Assembly: GCA_023386585.1 (NCBI GenBank) | Contig: JAEWJM010000022.1 | Location: forward strand, 62,001 to 126,000 | DNA: 64,000 bases | From: Bacteroidota bacterium | Lineage (GTDB): Bacteria > Bacteroidota > Bacteroidia > Flavobacteriales > Flavobacteriaceae | Direction of reading: 5' to 3' | Shown: positions 24,365 through 32,721 of the stretch, piece after piece | Position numbering within the stretch: the first letter of the stretch is position 1 | Layout: each line of letters starts with the position of its first letter | The notes under the pieces: generated by a model | Told to the model about the DNA's origin: nothing | Seen by the model: only the letters and a program-made list of their open reading frames with translations | Database searches by the model: none | Translations under genes and position numbers: made by a program

Positions 24365-25729
24365 ATGTCATCAAAACTCAAGACCTCTTTTTTCTGCCAA
24401 AATTGCGGCGCGCAATATTCCCGTTGGCAAGGCCAGTGCAATTCCTGTAAGCAGTGGAATACAATTGTTGAAGAAGTAATCCAGAAACCGGAAAAAGCCG
24501 ATTGGAAAGAAACCGATCCGGCGTCAAAAAAAGCAGCGCGACCGTTGCGGGTGAACGAAATAAATTCGGGTGAAGAAATCCGCATGCGAACCGGCGACGG
24601 CGAACTCGACCGCGTGCTTGGCGGTGGAATTGTCCCCGGCTCACTGATTCTACTTGGCGGCGAGCCCGGAATTGGAAAAAGCACATTGCTGTTGCAGATT
24701 TCCCTACGGCTTCCGTTTACAACGCTATACGTTTCGGGAGAGGAAAGCCAGAAGCAGATCAAGATGCGCGCGGAGAGAATTACACCGTCCGGCGGGAACT
24801 GCCTCATCCTGACCGAAACAAAAATGCAAAATATTTTTCGGCAGATAAAAGAAACCACTCCCGATGTTGTGATTATCGATTCGGTGCAGACACTTCATAC
24901 CGATTACATCGAGGCATCACCCGGCAGCATTTCACAAATCAGGGAATGTACCGCCGAGCTCATCCGCTTCGCGAAAGAAAGCAACGTCCCAGTCATCCTG
25001 ATCGGCCATATTACCAAAGACGGAACGATTGCCGGACCGAAAATCCTTGAGCATATGGTTGACACCGTACTGCAATTTGAAGGCGACCGCAACCACGTAT
25101 ACCGAATCCTGCGATCATTAAAAAACCGCTTCGGGTCGACGGCAGAACTCGGAATTTATGAAATGCAGGGCAGCGGCTTGCGCGAGGTTTCGAATCCGTC
25201 GGAGATATTGCTTTCACATCGCGAAGAATCATTATCGGGCACCGCAATCGCGACAACCCTTGAAGGAATGCGGCCGCTGATGATCGAAATTCAAGCCTTA
25301 GTGAGCACCGCAGTTTACGGTACGCCGCAGCGCAGCACGACCGGATATAATGCAAAACGGCTCAATATGATCCTGGCCGTTCTTGAAAAACGGGCCGGTT
25401 TCCGTCTCGGAACAAAGGATGTATTCTTAAATGTCACCGGCGGAATATCGGTAGACGATCCGGCAATCGACCTTGCTGTCGTAGCAGCAATACTCTCGTC
25501 GAATGAAGACATTCCTGTCGGAAAAGACTATTGCTTCGCGGGTGAAGTCGGCCTCTCCGGCGAAATCAGGCCTGTAAATCGCGTCGATCAGCGGATTCTC
25601 GAAGCAGAAAAACTGGGCTTCAATACGATTTTCGTATCGCGTTACAACAAGATAACCGTTAAGAATCAAGGAATAAAAATCAGGCTCGTCTCCAGGATCG
25701 AGGATGTTGCCGGTGAGTTGTTCGGCTAA
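24365..25729 (+). CDS. radA: DNA repair protein RadA
   Basis: RadA (Sms) is a RecA-like ATPase that drives branch migration in recombinational repair. The 454 residues show, in order, the zinc finger FFCQNCGAQYSRWQGQCNSC, the P-loop GGEPGIGKSTLLLQ, Walker B DVVIIDSVQTL, the RadA-specific LKNRFGSTAELGIYEM (KNRFG motif), and a Lon-like C-terminal domain ending GLSGEIRPVNRVDQRI. The ATG at 24365 is 8 bases after the preceding stop. Length and motifs are normal. Confidence 0.97.
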   Translation: MSSKLKTSFFCQNCGAQYSRWQGQCNSCKQWNTIVEEVIQKPEKADWKETDPASKKAARPLRVNEINSGEEIRMRTGDGELDRVLGGGIVPGSLILLGGEPGIGKSTLLLQISLRLPFTTLYVSGEESQKQIKMRAERITPSGGNCLILTETKMQNIFRQIKETTPDVVIIDSVQTLHTDYIEASPGSISQIRECTAELIRFAKESNVPVILIGHITKDGTIAGPKILEHMVDTVLQFEGDRNHVYRILRSLKNRFGSTAELGIYEMQGSGLREVSNPSEILLSHREESLSGTAIATTLEGMRPLMIEIQALVSTAVYGTPQRSTTGYNAKRLNMILAVLEKRAGFRLGTKDVFLNVTGGISVDDPAIDLAVVAAILSSNEDIPVGKDYCFAGEVGLSGEIRPVNRVDQRILEAEKLGFNTIFVSRYNKITVKNQGIKIRLVSRIEDVAGELFG

Positions 25730-25768
25730 GTTAATTTGCATAACTTTATAGACCGACTAACTTCATTA

Positions 25769-27733
25769 ATGAAAAATTCAAGGCGAATAGCAATAAACGC
25801 GGCAAAAGTTGCGGGCATACTGATCATTCTCTGCGTGCTGGCCTACTTTCTTTTCAGGAACACGCTGCTTGAAAAAGCCATCGGTAAAATCCAGGACAAA
25901 ACCCGCACCGAATACAATAGCCGCTTCGTCGTTGGCTCGGCAAAATTTAACGGAGTCAGCGGAATTGAGCTGCACGGCGTTTCATTGGTGCCGAATAATG
26001 CCGACACCATTCTCAGCCTGAAAGATGTCCACACCGAAATCAACCTGCTGCAACTTCTGGTAGGAAAGGTCCAACTTCACGAATTGCAGTTGTCCAACGG
26101 ATACATTCAATATGTCAAGAAGGACAGCATCCGAAACATTGATGCCTTTATCAAACGAAAAAAAGATACTGTCGCGGTTTCGAAAGAAGACCAGAAAAAA
26201 GATTACGCAAGATCAACTTATAAAATCCTGTCGCGAATGCTGAACCTTGTTCCAACCGATATGAGCCTGAAAAACCTCTCATTTCTGGTTGACGACAACG
26301 GGAAGCGCGCATCAGTCAAACTCACCAACCTGCATCTTATCGACCAGCAGATGGAAACGGCGATTGAGGTACGAACGAATACCTTCAGTCAACGGTGGCG
26401 AATCAGCGGAATTGCGGATCCGCGAGGCAAGAAAGCGGACCTTCGATTTTACAACATCGATTCCGGCGCAATTCGGGTCCCGTTTGTCGACGAGCGGTAC
26501 CACGTGATCTCGAGCTTTGATTCGATCAGGATCCGGCTTAAAAACATGGACATGCAAGGCGACGAACTGATGGTTAGCGGCTTTGCATCTATCAACAACC
26601 TGCTCGTTAATCATCCGAAAATCGCCACAAGGGATGTTGTTGTGAAACGTGCCGATGTGGATTATAACCTGGTTTTCGGGCCCGACTTCATCCGCGTCGA
26701 CAGTACTTCCACCGCAAGGCTCAACAAGCTTGTAATGCATCCGTTTGCCGAGTATAATATCCAAAAAGACACGATTTATAAATTGAAGGTCAAAATCCCG
26801 AAGATGCGCGCGCAGGACTTTATTTCGTCACTTCCGGATGGACTTTTCCCGCATTTCGAAGGAATGGAAGCGGAAGGAACTTTTGATTTCCGCCTCGATT
26901 TCCAATACGATAAGAACAAGCCGAGCGCGATTGTTTTCAATACGATCTTGCATAAGGACGGCCTGAAAATATTGAAATACGGTGAAGCAAACCTGGGCAA
27001 GCTCAATACGGTTTTTGTTTATCGCGCCTTTGATAATGGAAAATACCAGCGGCCAATTGTCGTTGGAAACAGCAATCCGAATTATACGCCGTTGTACCAG
27101 ATTTCGCCTTATTTGCGGTACTCGGTACTCACCACGGAAGATCCGTCGTTTTTCAGACACAAAGGATTTATAAATGATGCGTTTAAGCAATCGATCATCA
27201 AGAACATCAAAACGAAAAAATTCTCCCGCGGCGCCAGTACGATTTCAATGCAATTGGTGAAAAATGTGTTCCTTACAAGGGAAAAAACGCTTTCGCGGAA
27301 GTTGGAGGAAATCCTTCTCGTTTACGTTTTAGAAAACAACCGAATCGCGACCAAAGAGCGGATGCTTGAAGTCTATTTCAACATCATCGAATGGGGTCCG
27401 AATGTTTATGGCATCGGGGAAGCGTCCCGGTTTTATTTCCAGAAACATCCATCCGAATTAACGCTTAACGAATGTATTTTTCTCGCGTCAATCATTCCGA
27501 GTCCGAAAAAATTCATGTGGCAGTTCAACACCGATGGTGAACTTCGCAGCGGCGTAGCGCGACATCAGGAACGGCTCACCCGGCTTATGTTTGCCCGCGG
27601 AATCCTCAAGCCCGAAGATACGCTGTACCAACTCAAAAAAATCCTGATTTCAGGTCCGGCGCGCCGATTTATCAAGACCAAAACCCCTGACGTGGTTGAG
27701 CCCGATCCGGAAATGGACGAATTTGATTTTTGA
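25769..27733 (+). CDS. GT51 peptidoglycan glycosyltransferase fused to an AsmA-like periplasmic region
   Basis: The chosen ATG is 25769; a TTG at 25736 is less likely. The product has 654 residues with one N-terminal membrane anchor (VAGILIILCVLAYFLF). Residues about 50-370 resemble AsmA/DUF748-type beta-rich repeats (SAKFNGVSGIELHGVSLVPN, IQYVKKDSIRNI). The GT51 transglycosylase domain follows: TEDPSFFRHKGF with the catalytic Glu, GASTISMQLVKNVFL, RKLEEILLVYVLE and KERMLEVYFNIIEWG. No transpeptidase domain follows. It should polymerise lipid II glycan strands at the inner membrane. The AsmA-like extension is not part of classical MtgA or PBP1 proteins. It follows radA by 39 bases. Confidence 0.85.
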   Translation: MKNSRRIAINAAKVAGILIILCVLAYFLFRNTLLEKAIGKIQDKTRTEYNSRFVVGSAKFNGVSGIELHGVSLVPNNADTILSLKDVHTEINLLQLLVGKVQLHELQLSNGYIQYVKKDSIRNIDAFIKRKKDTVAVSKEDQKKDYARSTYKILSRMLNLVPTDMSLKNLSFLVDDNGKRASVKLTNLHLIDQQMETAIEVRTNTFSQRWRISGIADPRGKKADLRFYNIDSGAIRVPFVDERYHVISSFDSIRIRLKNMDMQGDELMVSGFASINNLLVNHPKIATRDVVVKRADVDYNLVFGPDFIRVDSTSTARLNKLVMHPFAEYNIQKDTIYKLKVKIPKMRAQDFISSLPDGLFPHFEGMEAEGTFDFRLDFQYDKNKPSAIVFNTILHKDGLKILKYGEANLGKLNTVFVYRAFDNGKYQRPIVVGNSNPNYTPLYQISPYLRYSVLTTEDPSFFRHKGFINDAFKQSIIKNIKTKKFSRGASTISMQLVKNVFLTREKTLSRKLEEILLVYVLENNRIATKERMLEVYFNIIEWGPNVYGIGEASRFYFQKHPSELTLNECIFLASIIPSPKKFMWQFNTDGELRSGVARHQERLTRLMFARGILKPEDTLYQLKKILISGPARRFIKTKTPDVVEPDPEMDEFDF

Positions 27734-27831
27734 TCAATCATTGTGTTTGTAAATTTTGTAACTTGTTCTCAATCAATTTTGTAAATCGAAATTGACGTTG
27801 AAAATTACATTACAAGTCAAAAACAAACATT

Positions 27832-29199
27832 ATGAAAAAAATTACTTACCTGCTTATTTTGGCGAGCCTTCCTTCGGTTTCGCAAACAATAGGAATCACG
27901 CCTTTTGCGACTGGCCTTTCGTCGGTTGTCGAGATCACAAACGCTGGCGACGAGCGCCTTTTCGTAGTACAACAATCCGGTGCTATAAAAATTGTCAACA
28001 CCAATGGTTCCGTCAATGGCACTAATTTTCTTACGCTTACAACGGCAACGATCAGCACGGGCGGCGAACGTGGACTTCTAGGATTGGCGTTTGATCCGAA
28101 TTATGCAACAAACCGGTTCTTTTATCTGGATTACACCCGCGCGGGCGATGGCGCAACCGTAATTGCGAGGTACAGTGTAAATCCCACCAATCCCGATGTT
28201 GCCGATGCTTCGAGTGGAGAAGTATTGCTGACGATTCCACAACCTTTTTCCAATCACAATGGAGGAACTTTAAAATTCGGGCCGGATGGATACCTGTACA
28301 TCGGAATGGGTGACGGCGGAAGCGGCGGCGATCCGGGAAACCGTGCGCAGAATATAAATGAATACCTCGGAAAACTTTTGCGGATCGATGTCAGCGGCGG
28401 CAGCGGATATTCGGTTCCAAGTGATAACCCTTATGCAGGTGCGACCCCCGGAGTGGATGAAATTTGGGCAATCGGATTGCGGAATCCGTGGAAATATTCA
28501 TTTGACAGAAGTACCGGCGATTTATGGCTTGCCGATGTCGGGCAAGGCGAAGTTGAAGAAATAAATCACGTCAGCTCAACCGATTCGGGATTAAATTACG
28601 GCTGGAAGTGCTATGAAGGAAATGCAGTCTATTCAAGCTGTACCGGAACTGCGACTTTTACCTTTCCGGTTGCGACATATACGCACTCCGGAACCGGCGG
28701 CTGTTCAATCACGGGCGGCTATGTCTATCGTGGTACGATGTTCCCGAACTTCGTCGGGAAATATTTTTTTGCGGATTACTGCCTGAACCGGATTGGAATG
28801 CTTACCCAGCCGTCAACAATTACCTATTCGTCTAATTTTAGCGGCAGTAACAGTTTTACGACGTTTGGTGAAGATCTCGCCGGGGAACTTTACGTGGGAA
28901 GCGGCGGAACCGTCTATCGGCTTGTCGACACCTCACTGGCAGTAAATAATCCGTTGCGCAATTCATTTTCATTGTCGCCAAATCCTGCCAAATCTGAAGT
29001 TTTCATTCGCAACGCCGAAGGATCGACTGCCAAATCTGTTGCGGTGTACGATATTGCAGGCAAACTGCTAATAGAAAAACAGCTTTCCACATCGGCCACG
29101 AACAGGCTTGATACAGGAACGCTGCAACAGGGGATTTACCTGGTGTCGGTAATAGATGCCACCGGATCCAAACAAACGATGAAACTGACAATTCAGTAA
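27832..29199 (+). CDS. Secreted PQQ-dependent sugar dehydrogenase-like protein with T9SS sorting domain
   Basis: The protein has 455 residues with a short signal peptide (MKKITYLLILASLPSVSQ). It is a six-bladed glucose/sorbosone dehydrogenase propeller: VVEITNAGDERLFVVQQSG, GERGLLGLAFDPNY (His replaced), FSNHNGGTLKFGPDGYLYIG with the catalytic-type His, MGDGGSGGDPGNRAQN, IGLRNPWKYSFD, DVGQGEVEEIN. These are the typical PQQ and calcium contacts of the family. The last 75 residues (SLSPNPAKSEVFIRN to MKLTIQ) form a type A T9SS sorting domain. The protein should be a cell-surface or released oxidoreductase on sugars, although many family members are of unknown substrate. It is monocistronic with its own terminator. 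Confidence 0.9.
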   Translation: MKKITYLLILASLPSVSQTIGITPFATGLSSVVEITNAGDERLFVVQQSGAIKIVNTNGSVNGTNFLTLTTATISTGGERGLLGLAFDPNYATNRFFYLDYTRAGDGATVIARYSVNPTNPDVADASSGEVLLTIPQPFSNHNGGTLKFGPDGYLYIGMGDGGSGGDPGNRAQNINEYLGKLLRIDVSGGSGYSVPSDNPYAGATPGVDEIWAIGLRNPWKYSFDRSTGDLWLADVGQGEVEEINHVSSTDSGLNYGWKCYEGNAVYSSCTGTATFTFPVATYTHSGTGGCSITGGYVYRGTMFPNFVGKYFFADYCLNRIGMLTQPSTITYSSNFSGSNSFTTFGEDLAGELYVGSGGTVYRLVDTSLAVNNPLRNSFSLSPNPAKSEVFIRNAEGSTAKSVAVYDIAGKLLIEKQLSTSATNRLDTGTLQQGIYLVSVIDATGSKQTMKLTIQ

Positions 29200-29203
29200 A
29201 ACA

Positions 29204-29230
29204 TAACCCCGAAGAAATTTGGGGTTTTTT
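29204..29230 (+). terminator. Terminator of the sugar dehydrogenase gene
   Basis: A stem AACCCC / GGGGTT around GAAGAAATTT is followed by six T residues directly after the stop codon. Confidence 0.8.
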
Positions 29231-29258
29231 GTTGCTTAGCTCAAAAATTTTGCCCCAA

Positions 29259-29870
29259 CTAATCTTTTATTCCAAGCTTGTCGATCAATTTTTGGTTGAG
29301 GTTCCAGCTTTTTTGATAATCGCAATTCAAAAGGTAGTAATCTACTGCTACGTTATTTTTTTTCGCCTGATCAAGAAGTGCTATCCAGGCGAAAGCGTGG
29401 TCGTCATTGACCCTGCCTGAATAAATGGTGAATGTTAGCACAACTGTAATTCTGTTGCTGTTTGAAGGTAAATTAGTTAATAATAAGTTGGAAAGGTCAG
29501 AAAGAGTTACCGCCTCCGGATCGGGAGCATTTGAAAGATTCTTCAGGTCTTTTATAAAGTGGTCAACGCCTGCATTGCAATCTTCAGCCGACTTTTTATA
29601 ACTCACCATTTGACCATTTTCATTAAAAAAAAGGGCGTCCGGAAATGAAAGCAGCTTCATTTTAGAGGCCTGTGCAAATGCAAGAATGTCCTTGAAATAA
29701 TACACAGTGTCAACGGAAACCTTATTTTTCCTCAAGTATTGCTTCACAGAAGCATCTGACTCCAACCTTGGTGCCTTTACTCCATAGGCGAGTTTGGCGG
29801 CGGATTGACAGGAGGTGACTGTCAATTGGAATTGAATAAATAACACTAAAATAAAAAAGGTTCTCTTCAT
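29259..29870 (-). CDS. Unfamiliar lipoprotein of the AT-rich patch
   Basis: The 203-residue protein starts with a lipoprotein-type signal (FIQFQLTVTSC, Cys at about residue 21). The middle contains LLSFPDALFFNENGQMVSYK, which recalls the strand-turn-strand of thioredoxin-fold lipoproteins, but no CxxC is present. Two further Cys (EDCNAG, LLNCDYQ) could form a disulfide. I do not recognise the family. The coding sequence is visibly richer in A and T than the neighbouring core genes, and two other unfamiliar secreted proteins follow upstream on the same strand. Confidence 0.65.
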   Translation of the reverse strand: MKRTFFILVLFIQFQLTVTSCQSAAKLAYGVKAPRLESDASVKQYLRKNKVSVDTVYYFKDILAFAQASKMKLLSFPDALFFNENGQMVSYKKSAEDCNAGVDHFIKDLKNLSNAPDPEAVTLSDLSNLLLTNLPSNSNRITVVLTFTIYSGRVNDDHAFAWIALLDQAKKNNVAVDYYLLNCDYQKSWNLNQKLIDKLGIKD

Positions 29871-29950
29871 TAGAAAACGGTTTATAGCGGATTGATTAAC
29901 CGACTTAATTCAATAGCTACTTTTACAGCCTATGCAGCTTCTTATTATTG

Positions 29951-31069
29951 TTAATTGTTTGCGGCAGTTATAACGTTATGGGCACTCCAATCCCGATCCA
30001 AATTTAGTTTAAACAGAAAATAGCACATATTTTCAGGCCCTACAGTTGTGCCATCAACCGAGACGATTTGTTCGCCCAAATGCCACTTTTCTGACTCAAA
30101 ATTTAGATAGCCAACTATCAGCTTATCATTTGAGATAGCAGCCATAGCAATGTTTTCGGGACGTACAATTTCTTTTGTGCTTTGGAGTTGCTCAGGCCTG
30201 ATGGGTTTGAAATACACCAGATTATTTTTCTGGTCAATTATCCAATTAAACTGTTTTATAAAATTGAAGTTCAATATACTGCGTTCAGACCGCTCATCGA
30301 TTGCAACCATACACTGAAATTTAAAATCTTTAAGTGAGCAGTTTGCAGGAAATATTTGTAACTCAAACGGAACAGCATCACCGCCGACAACCGTGTTGAG
30401 ATTGTGCAAAGTGTACAGCGGATTTTCGAGCTTATAAAGATTTTTATTCACCAACGTTGCAAGCTGATTTCCGGTATCAAACATAAAGAAGTCAGTTATT
30501 CCATTAATCGACATTTTGATATAAAAAATGCCGTTGTATTCTGTGAATTTCGCCTCAAGCGGTATAAATCCAGTCAAATCAGGTTTCGTAGTAAATCTTA
30601 TAAAGCCTTTTTCGTAATTTAACTCCGTGGCAGCATCTAGATTAGGAACAAAACGATCAACGATTCCATCAAACTTAAACGCAGTCTCGCAATAGCTTTT
30701 TGGAGTTGCACCGACAGCAAGATATTTTCGCAGCGAAACAAAGCTTTCACTTGCCATTGAATCAATTACGTATGTTGTGATCGTACTGTTGACTTTTTTG
30801 TCGAAACCATAAATAGTACGTTCACGTATTTTCTGCTGCTTCTCCAGATTGAATTTCGGATTATATATTACAGTCACTCCGGCACCTGTATCATATTGAA
30901 AATTATGAGGAACTCCATCAATATTTATGGTTATCGCTTCCATTTTATCGGTTGAAAAATGTACGATACTATCTTTTAAGACTACGGCATCCTGATGAGT
31001 ATAGGCTTTAAACTCAGCGCATGAGACGAAAAACAATGACCAAATGAATAGTAAAAATAGGTTCTTCAT
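29951..31069 (-). CDS. Two-lobed aspartyl protease-like lipoprotein with C-terminal PDZ-like domain
   Basis: The 372-residue protein carries a lipoprotein signal (FIWSLFFVSC). Two Asp-Thr-Gly triads are present in one chain: NFQYDTGAGVTVIY near residue 60 and FFMFDTGNQLATLV near residue 200, each at the expected place in a retropepsin-like lobe. The C-terminus, GEQIVSVDGTTVGPENM, looks like the binding-groove strand of a PDZ domain. The likely role is a periplasmic or surface aspartic peptidase. Bacterial clan AA proteases more often have one lobe and dimerise, so the two-lobed layout is notable. Its base composition is AT-rich compared with the core. Confidence 0.7.
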   Translation of the reverse strand: MKNLFLLFIWSLFFVSCAEFKAYTHQDAVVLKDSIVHFSTDKMEAITINIDGVPHNFQYDTGAGVTVIYNPKFNLEKQQKIRERTIYGFDKKVNSTITTYVIDSMASESFVSLRKYLAVGATPKSYCETAFKFDGIVDRFVPNLDAATELNYEKGFIRFTTKPDLTGFIPLEAKFTEYNGIFYIKMSINGITDFFMFDTGNQLATLVNKNLYKLENPLYTLHNLNTVVGGDAVPFELQIFPANCSLKDFKFQCMVAIDERSERSILNFNFIKQFNWIIDQKNNLVYFKPIRPEQLQSTKEIVRPENIAMAAISNDKLIVGYLNFESEKWHLGEQIVSVDGTTVGPENMCYFLFKLNLDRDWSAHNVITAANN

Positions 31070-31090
31070 AATAATATAATTTAAATAGAT

Positions 31091-31119
31091 AAAGGGAGCT
31101 GATTTTCAACTCCCTTGTT
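31091..31119 (-). terminator. Probable terminator after the 31123-31608 gene
   Basis: AAGGGAG (31092-31098) pairs with CTCCCTT (31110-31116). On the minus strand the stem is followed by an imperfect T-rich stretch, so it is weaker than the other terminators here. Confidence 0.55.
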
Positions 31120-31122
31120 CTT

Positions 31123-31608
31123 TTAAGGGTTATTTGGCCAAAAATCGATAATCGCTGGCGGCGGTAATGCAAGAGCTGCCGACCCATACTGGATGACGGC
31201 GTTTGCGGCCCAATTTATCAGTACTTGCCACCATTTTTTAGGTGGATTGGATAACGCTTTGTCGGCGGTAGAATTGAATTTTACGTCTTTCGACAGATCC
31301 ATTGCACACGTAAGCAATATTGTGTTGTCAGCCTTCATAATATCACAGTCGGGCGTGCCGTTACTAACGTAGGAGTATATTTTTCTGAACAATAGGTCTT
31401 GTGAAGGATACGTAGGCGACGGAACCATTAACGCTTGCAAAAACCCGTCATACGATTGGCCTTTTGTATAGAATGCTTTTGAAACATTAACAATTGTTAC
31501 CATTTGTGCACTCGTGCAATTTCGTTTTGCAGCGTCAGAAAAAGATTGCGCAAACGAAATTGAACCGAATAAAACGGTGGCTATCAAGCCAAAGATAAAT
31601 TTTTTCAT
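31123..31608 (-). CDS. Small secreted protein of unknown function
   Basis: The protein has 161 residues with a clear Sec signal peptide (MKKFIFGLIATVLFGSISFAQ). The mature part has three Cys (KRNCTSAQ, TPDCDIMK, LLTCAMD) and a hydrophobic, proline-rich tail (VIQYGSAALALPPPAIIDFW). I do not recognise the family. It is read on the minus strand upstream of the aspartyl protease-like gene and ends before a weak hairpin, so it may be transcribed alone. It belongs to the AT-rich patch. Confidence 0.6.
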   Translation of the reverse strand: MKKFIFGLIATVLFGSISFAQSFSDAAKRNCTSAQMVTIVNVSKAFYTKGQSYDGFLQALMVPSPTYPSQDLLFRKIYSYVSNGTPDCDIMKADNTILLTCAMDLSKDVKFNSTADKALSNPPKKWWQVLINWAANAVIQYGSAALALPPPAIIDFWPNNP

Positions 31609-31952
31609 ACTTTTGTTTATAATTTTTTGAAATTATTGCAGTCATACTTTTGTGTCTTCCAGAACATGTTAAGGTATGGCTGCTTTTTTTGGCCGTTTAT
31701 TCAACTATCGCACAACAACGGCGTTCAATTGTGCAAAGTTCCTCTCGGACAGCATACAGGTGGTCAGCCTCTTTCGACCTTTTTGTTTTATATCCGTAAA
31801 ATTATTTCACGACAATTCCTGCCATTACAGTTTTACCGCATTATATGTTAACCACCTGCAACTGAGCGTATAAAAAGCAGTGAAATTAGTTGCGATTATG
31901 ACAAAAAAAAAGACCGCTCATTCGAACGGTCTTTCTATCATAAAAGCTGAAC
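31609..31952. other. 344-base intergenic region
   Basis: This AT-rich stretch holds no convincing gene. TCATACTTTTGT occurs twice (31605-31616 and 31642-31653) just upstream of the secreted-protein start, and the terminator of the next gene lies at 31902-31935. Plus-strand open frames of 65-74 codons around 31627-31873 have no signal, motif or sensible composition and are taken as chance. Confidence 0.5.
31902..31935 (-). terminator. Terminator of the 31953-32333 gene
   Basis: AAAGACCG (31909-31916) pairs with CGGTCTTT (31927-31934) and is followed on the minus strand by a run of T. Confidence 0.85.
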
Positions 31953-32333
31953 TTACGCCTGAAAAGACATAAGGCCAATGTATTGTTGCCCTTCTTTCGT
32001 AGTGCTGTGCGCCACATGCCAGGACTCGGTATTTATAGCATCGGCGGCGGCTTGTGCGATTTCACGTGCCCGATTTTTATAATCGGCAGTGAGCGAATCG
32101 TCGAGTTCAAATACAACGTCGACTATTACGCATGGGCCGGTTCCGGCATCGACTTTCTTCTTCTCCGGTTCTTCGCGCTTCCATTCCGAGACATCGACGA
32201 GCGTAGATTGGCCGGTTAACAACGACGATAAAATGTTATCCTTTGCCCGGGTCTCAGCAGCTTGGTCATTTTTAAGGTCAAGATTTTCGAGTCCGAGCGA
32301 ATTTTCTATTTTAAAAGCGGCTGATACTAACAT
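31953..32333 (-). CDS. Hypothetical cytoplasmic protein (126 residues)
   Basis: The start is taken at the ATG 32333 (MLVSAAFKIENSLGLENLDL). The longer frame to 32462 would overlap tRNA-Arg and is rejected. The product has no signal peptide or membrane segment. It is acidic and partly helical (YKNRAREIAQAAADAINTES) with the strand CVIVDVVFELDDS. I do not recognise the family. It has its own strong terminator and lies downstream of the tRNA-Arg terminator. Confidence 0.6.
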   Translation of the reverse strand: MLVSAAFKIENSLGLENLDLKNDQAAETRAKDNILSSLLTGQSTLVDVSEWKREEPEKKKVDAGTGPCVIVDVVFELDDSLTADYKNRAREIAQAAADAINTESWHVAHSTTKEGQQYIGLMSFQA

Positions 32334-32420
32334 AGTTATACGGTTTAGATGTATAAATTTCGACCATTTTTGGTGAACCGTGTGCTTCAGAACTCTTGAA
32401 ATATTGTTAAAATTTACCAC

Positions 32421-32446
32421 AAAAAAACCATCCTTCCGAATGGTCT
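32421..32446 (-). terminator. Terminator of tRNA-Arg
   Basis: On the minus strand the stem CCATTC-ggaa-GGATGG is followed by seven T residues, a few bases after the tRNA end. Confidence 0.8.
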
Positions 32447-32450
32447 TCTG

Positions 32451-32522
32451 TAGCCTCGCCAAGAATCGAACTTGGATCTAAAGTTTAGGAAACTTCTATT
32501 CTATCCGTTGAACTACGAGGCC
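32451..32522 (-). tRNA. tRNA-Arg (anticodon CCT)
   Basis: The minus strand folds into a complete cloverleaf: acceptor GGCCTCG with CGAGGCT, D arm GTTC/GAAT, anticodon arm GAAGT-TTCCTAA-ACTTT with CCT at positions 34-36, and T arm CCAAG-TTCGATT-CTTGG. The discriminator base is A and CCA is not encoded. It reads AGG codons. A hairpin terminator follows. Confidence 0.93.
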
Positions 32523-32526
32523 TTAT

Positions 32527-32558
32527 AAAAAAAGTCCAACATTGCTGCCGGACTTTCT
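32527..32558 (-). terminator. Terminator between tRNA-Asn and tRNA-Arg
   Basis: AAAGTCC pairs with GGACTTT around a 12-base loop and is followed on the minus strand by a T run. The two tRNA genes are thus probably separate transcripts. Confidence 0.75.
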
Positions 32559-32564
32559 TAAAAG

Positions 32565-32638
32565 CTCCCCCTCTTGGGCTCGAACCAAGGACCCTCTGAT
32601 TAACAGTCAGATGCTCTAACCAGCTGAGCTAAGGAGGA
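32565..32638 (-). tRNA. tRNA-Asn (anticodon GTT)
   Basis: The minus strand gives a standard cloverleaf: acceptor TCCTCCT with AGGGGGA, D arm with AGCTCAGCTGGTTAGAGC, anticodon arm TCTGA-CTGTTAA-TCAGA with GTT at 34-36, and T arm CTTGG-TTCGAGC-CCAAG. The discriminator is G and CCA is not encoded. Confidence 0.95.
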
Positions 32639-32721
32639 AGGCGTATGCCTTTTAAAGCGGTGGCAAATATAAGCTGAATTTTTTTTTTCGCAAACAATTC
32701 AACGGAAAAAATTCTAAAAAA

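Noticed and set aside
31627..31873. Overlapping 65-74 codon plus-strand frames in the 344-base intergenic region
   Set aside because: They are AT-rich with poor composition, and there is no start signal or homologue that I can recognise.
32334..32462. N-terminal extension of the 31953-32333 gene
   Set aside because: The extra 43 codons run through the tRNA-Arg terminator and into the tRNA itself. The internal ATG at 32333 gives a natural N-terminus.
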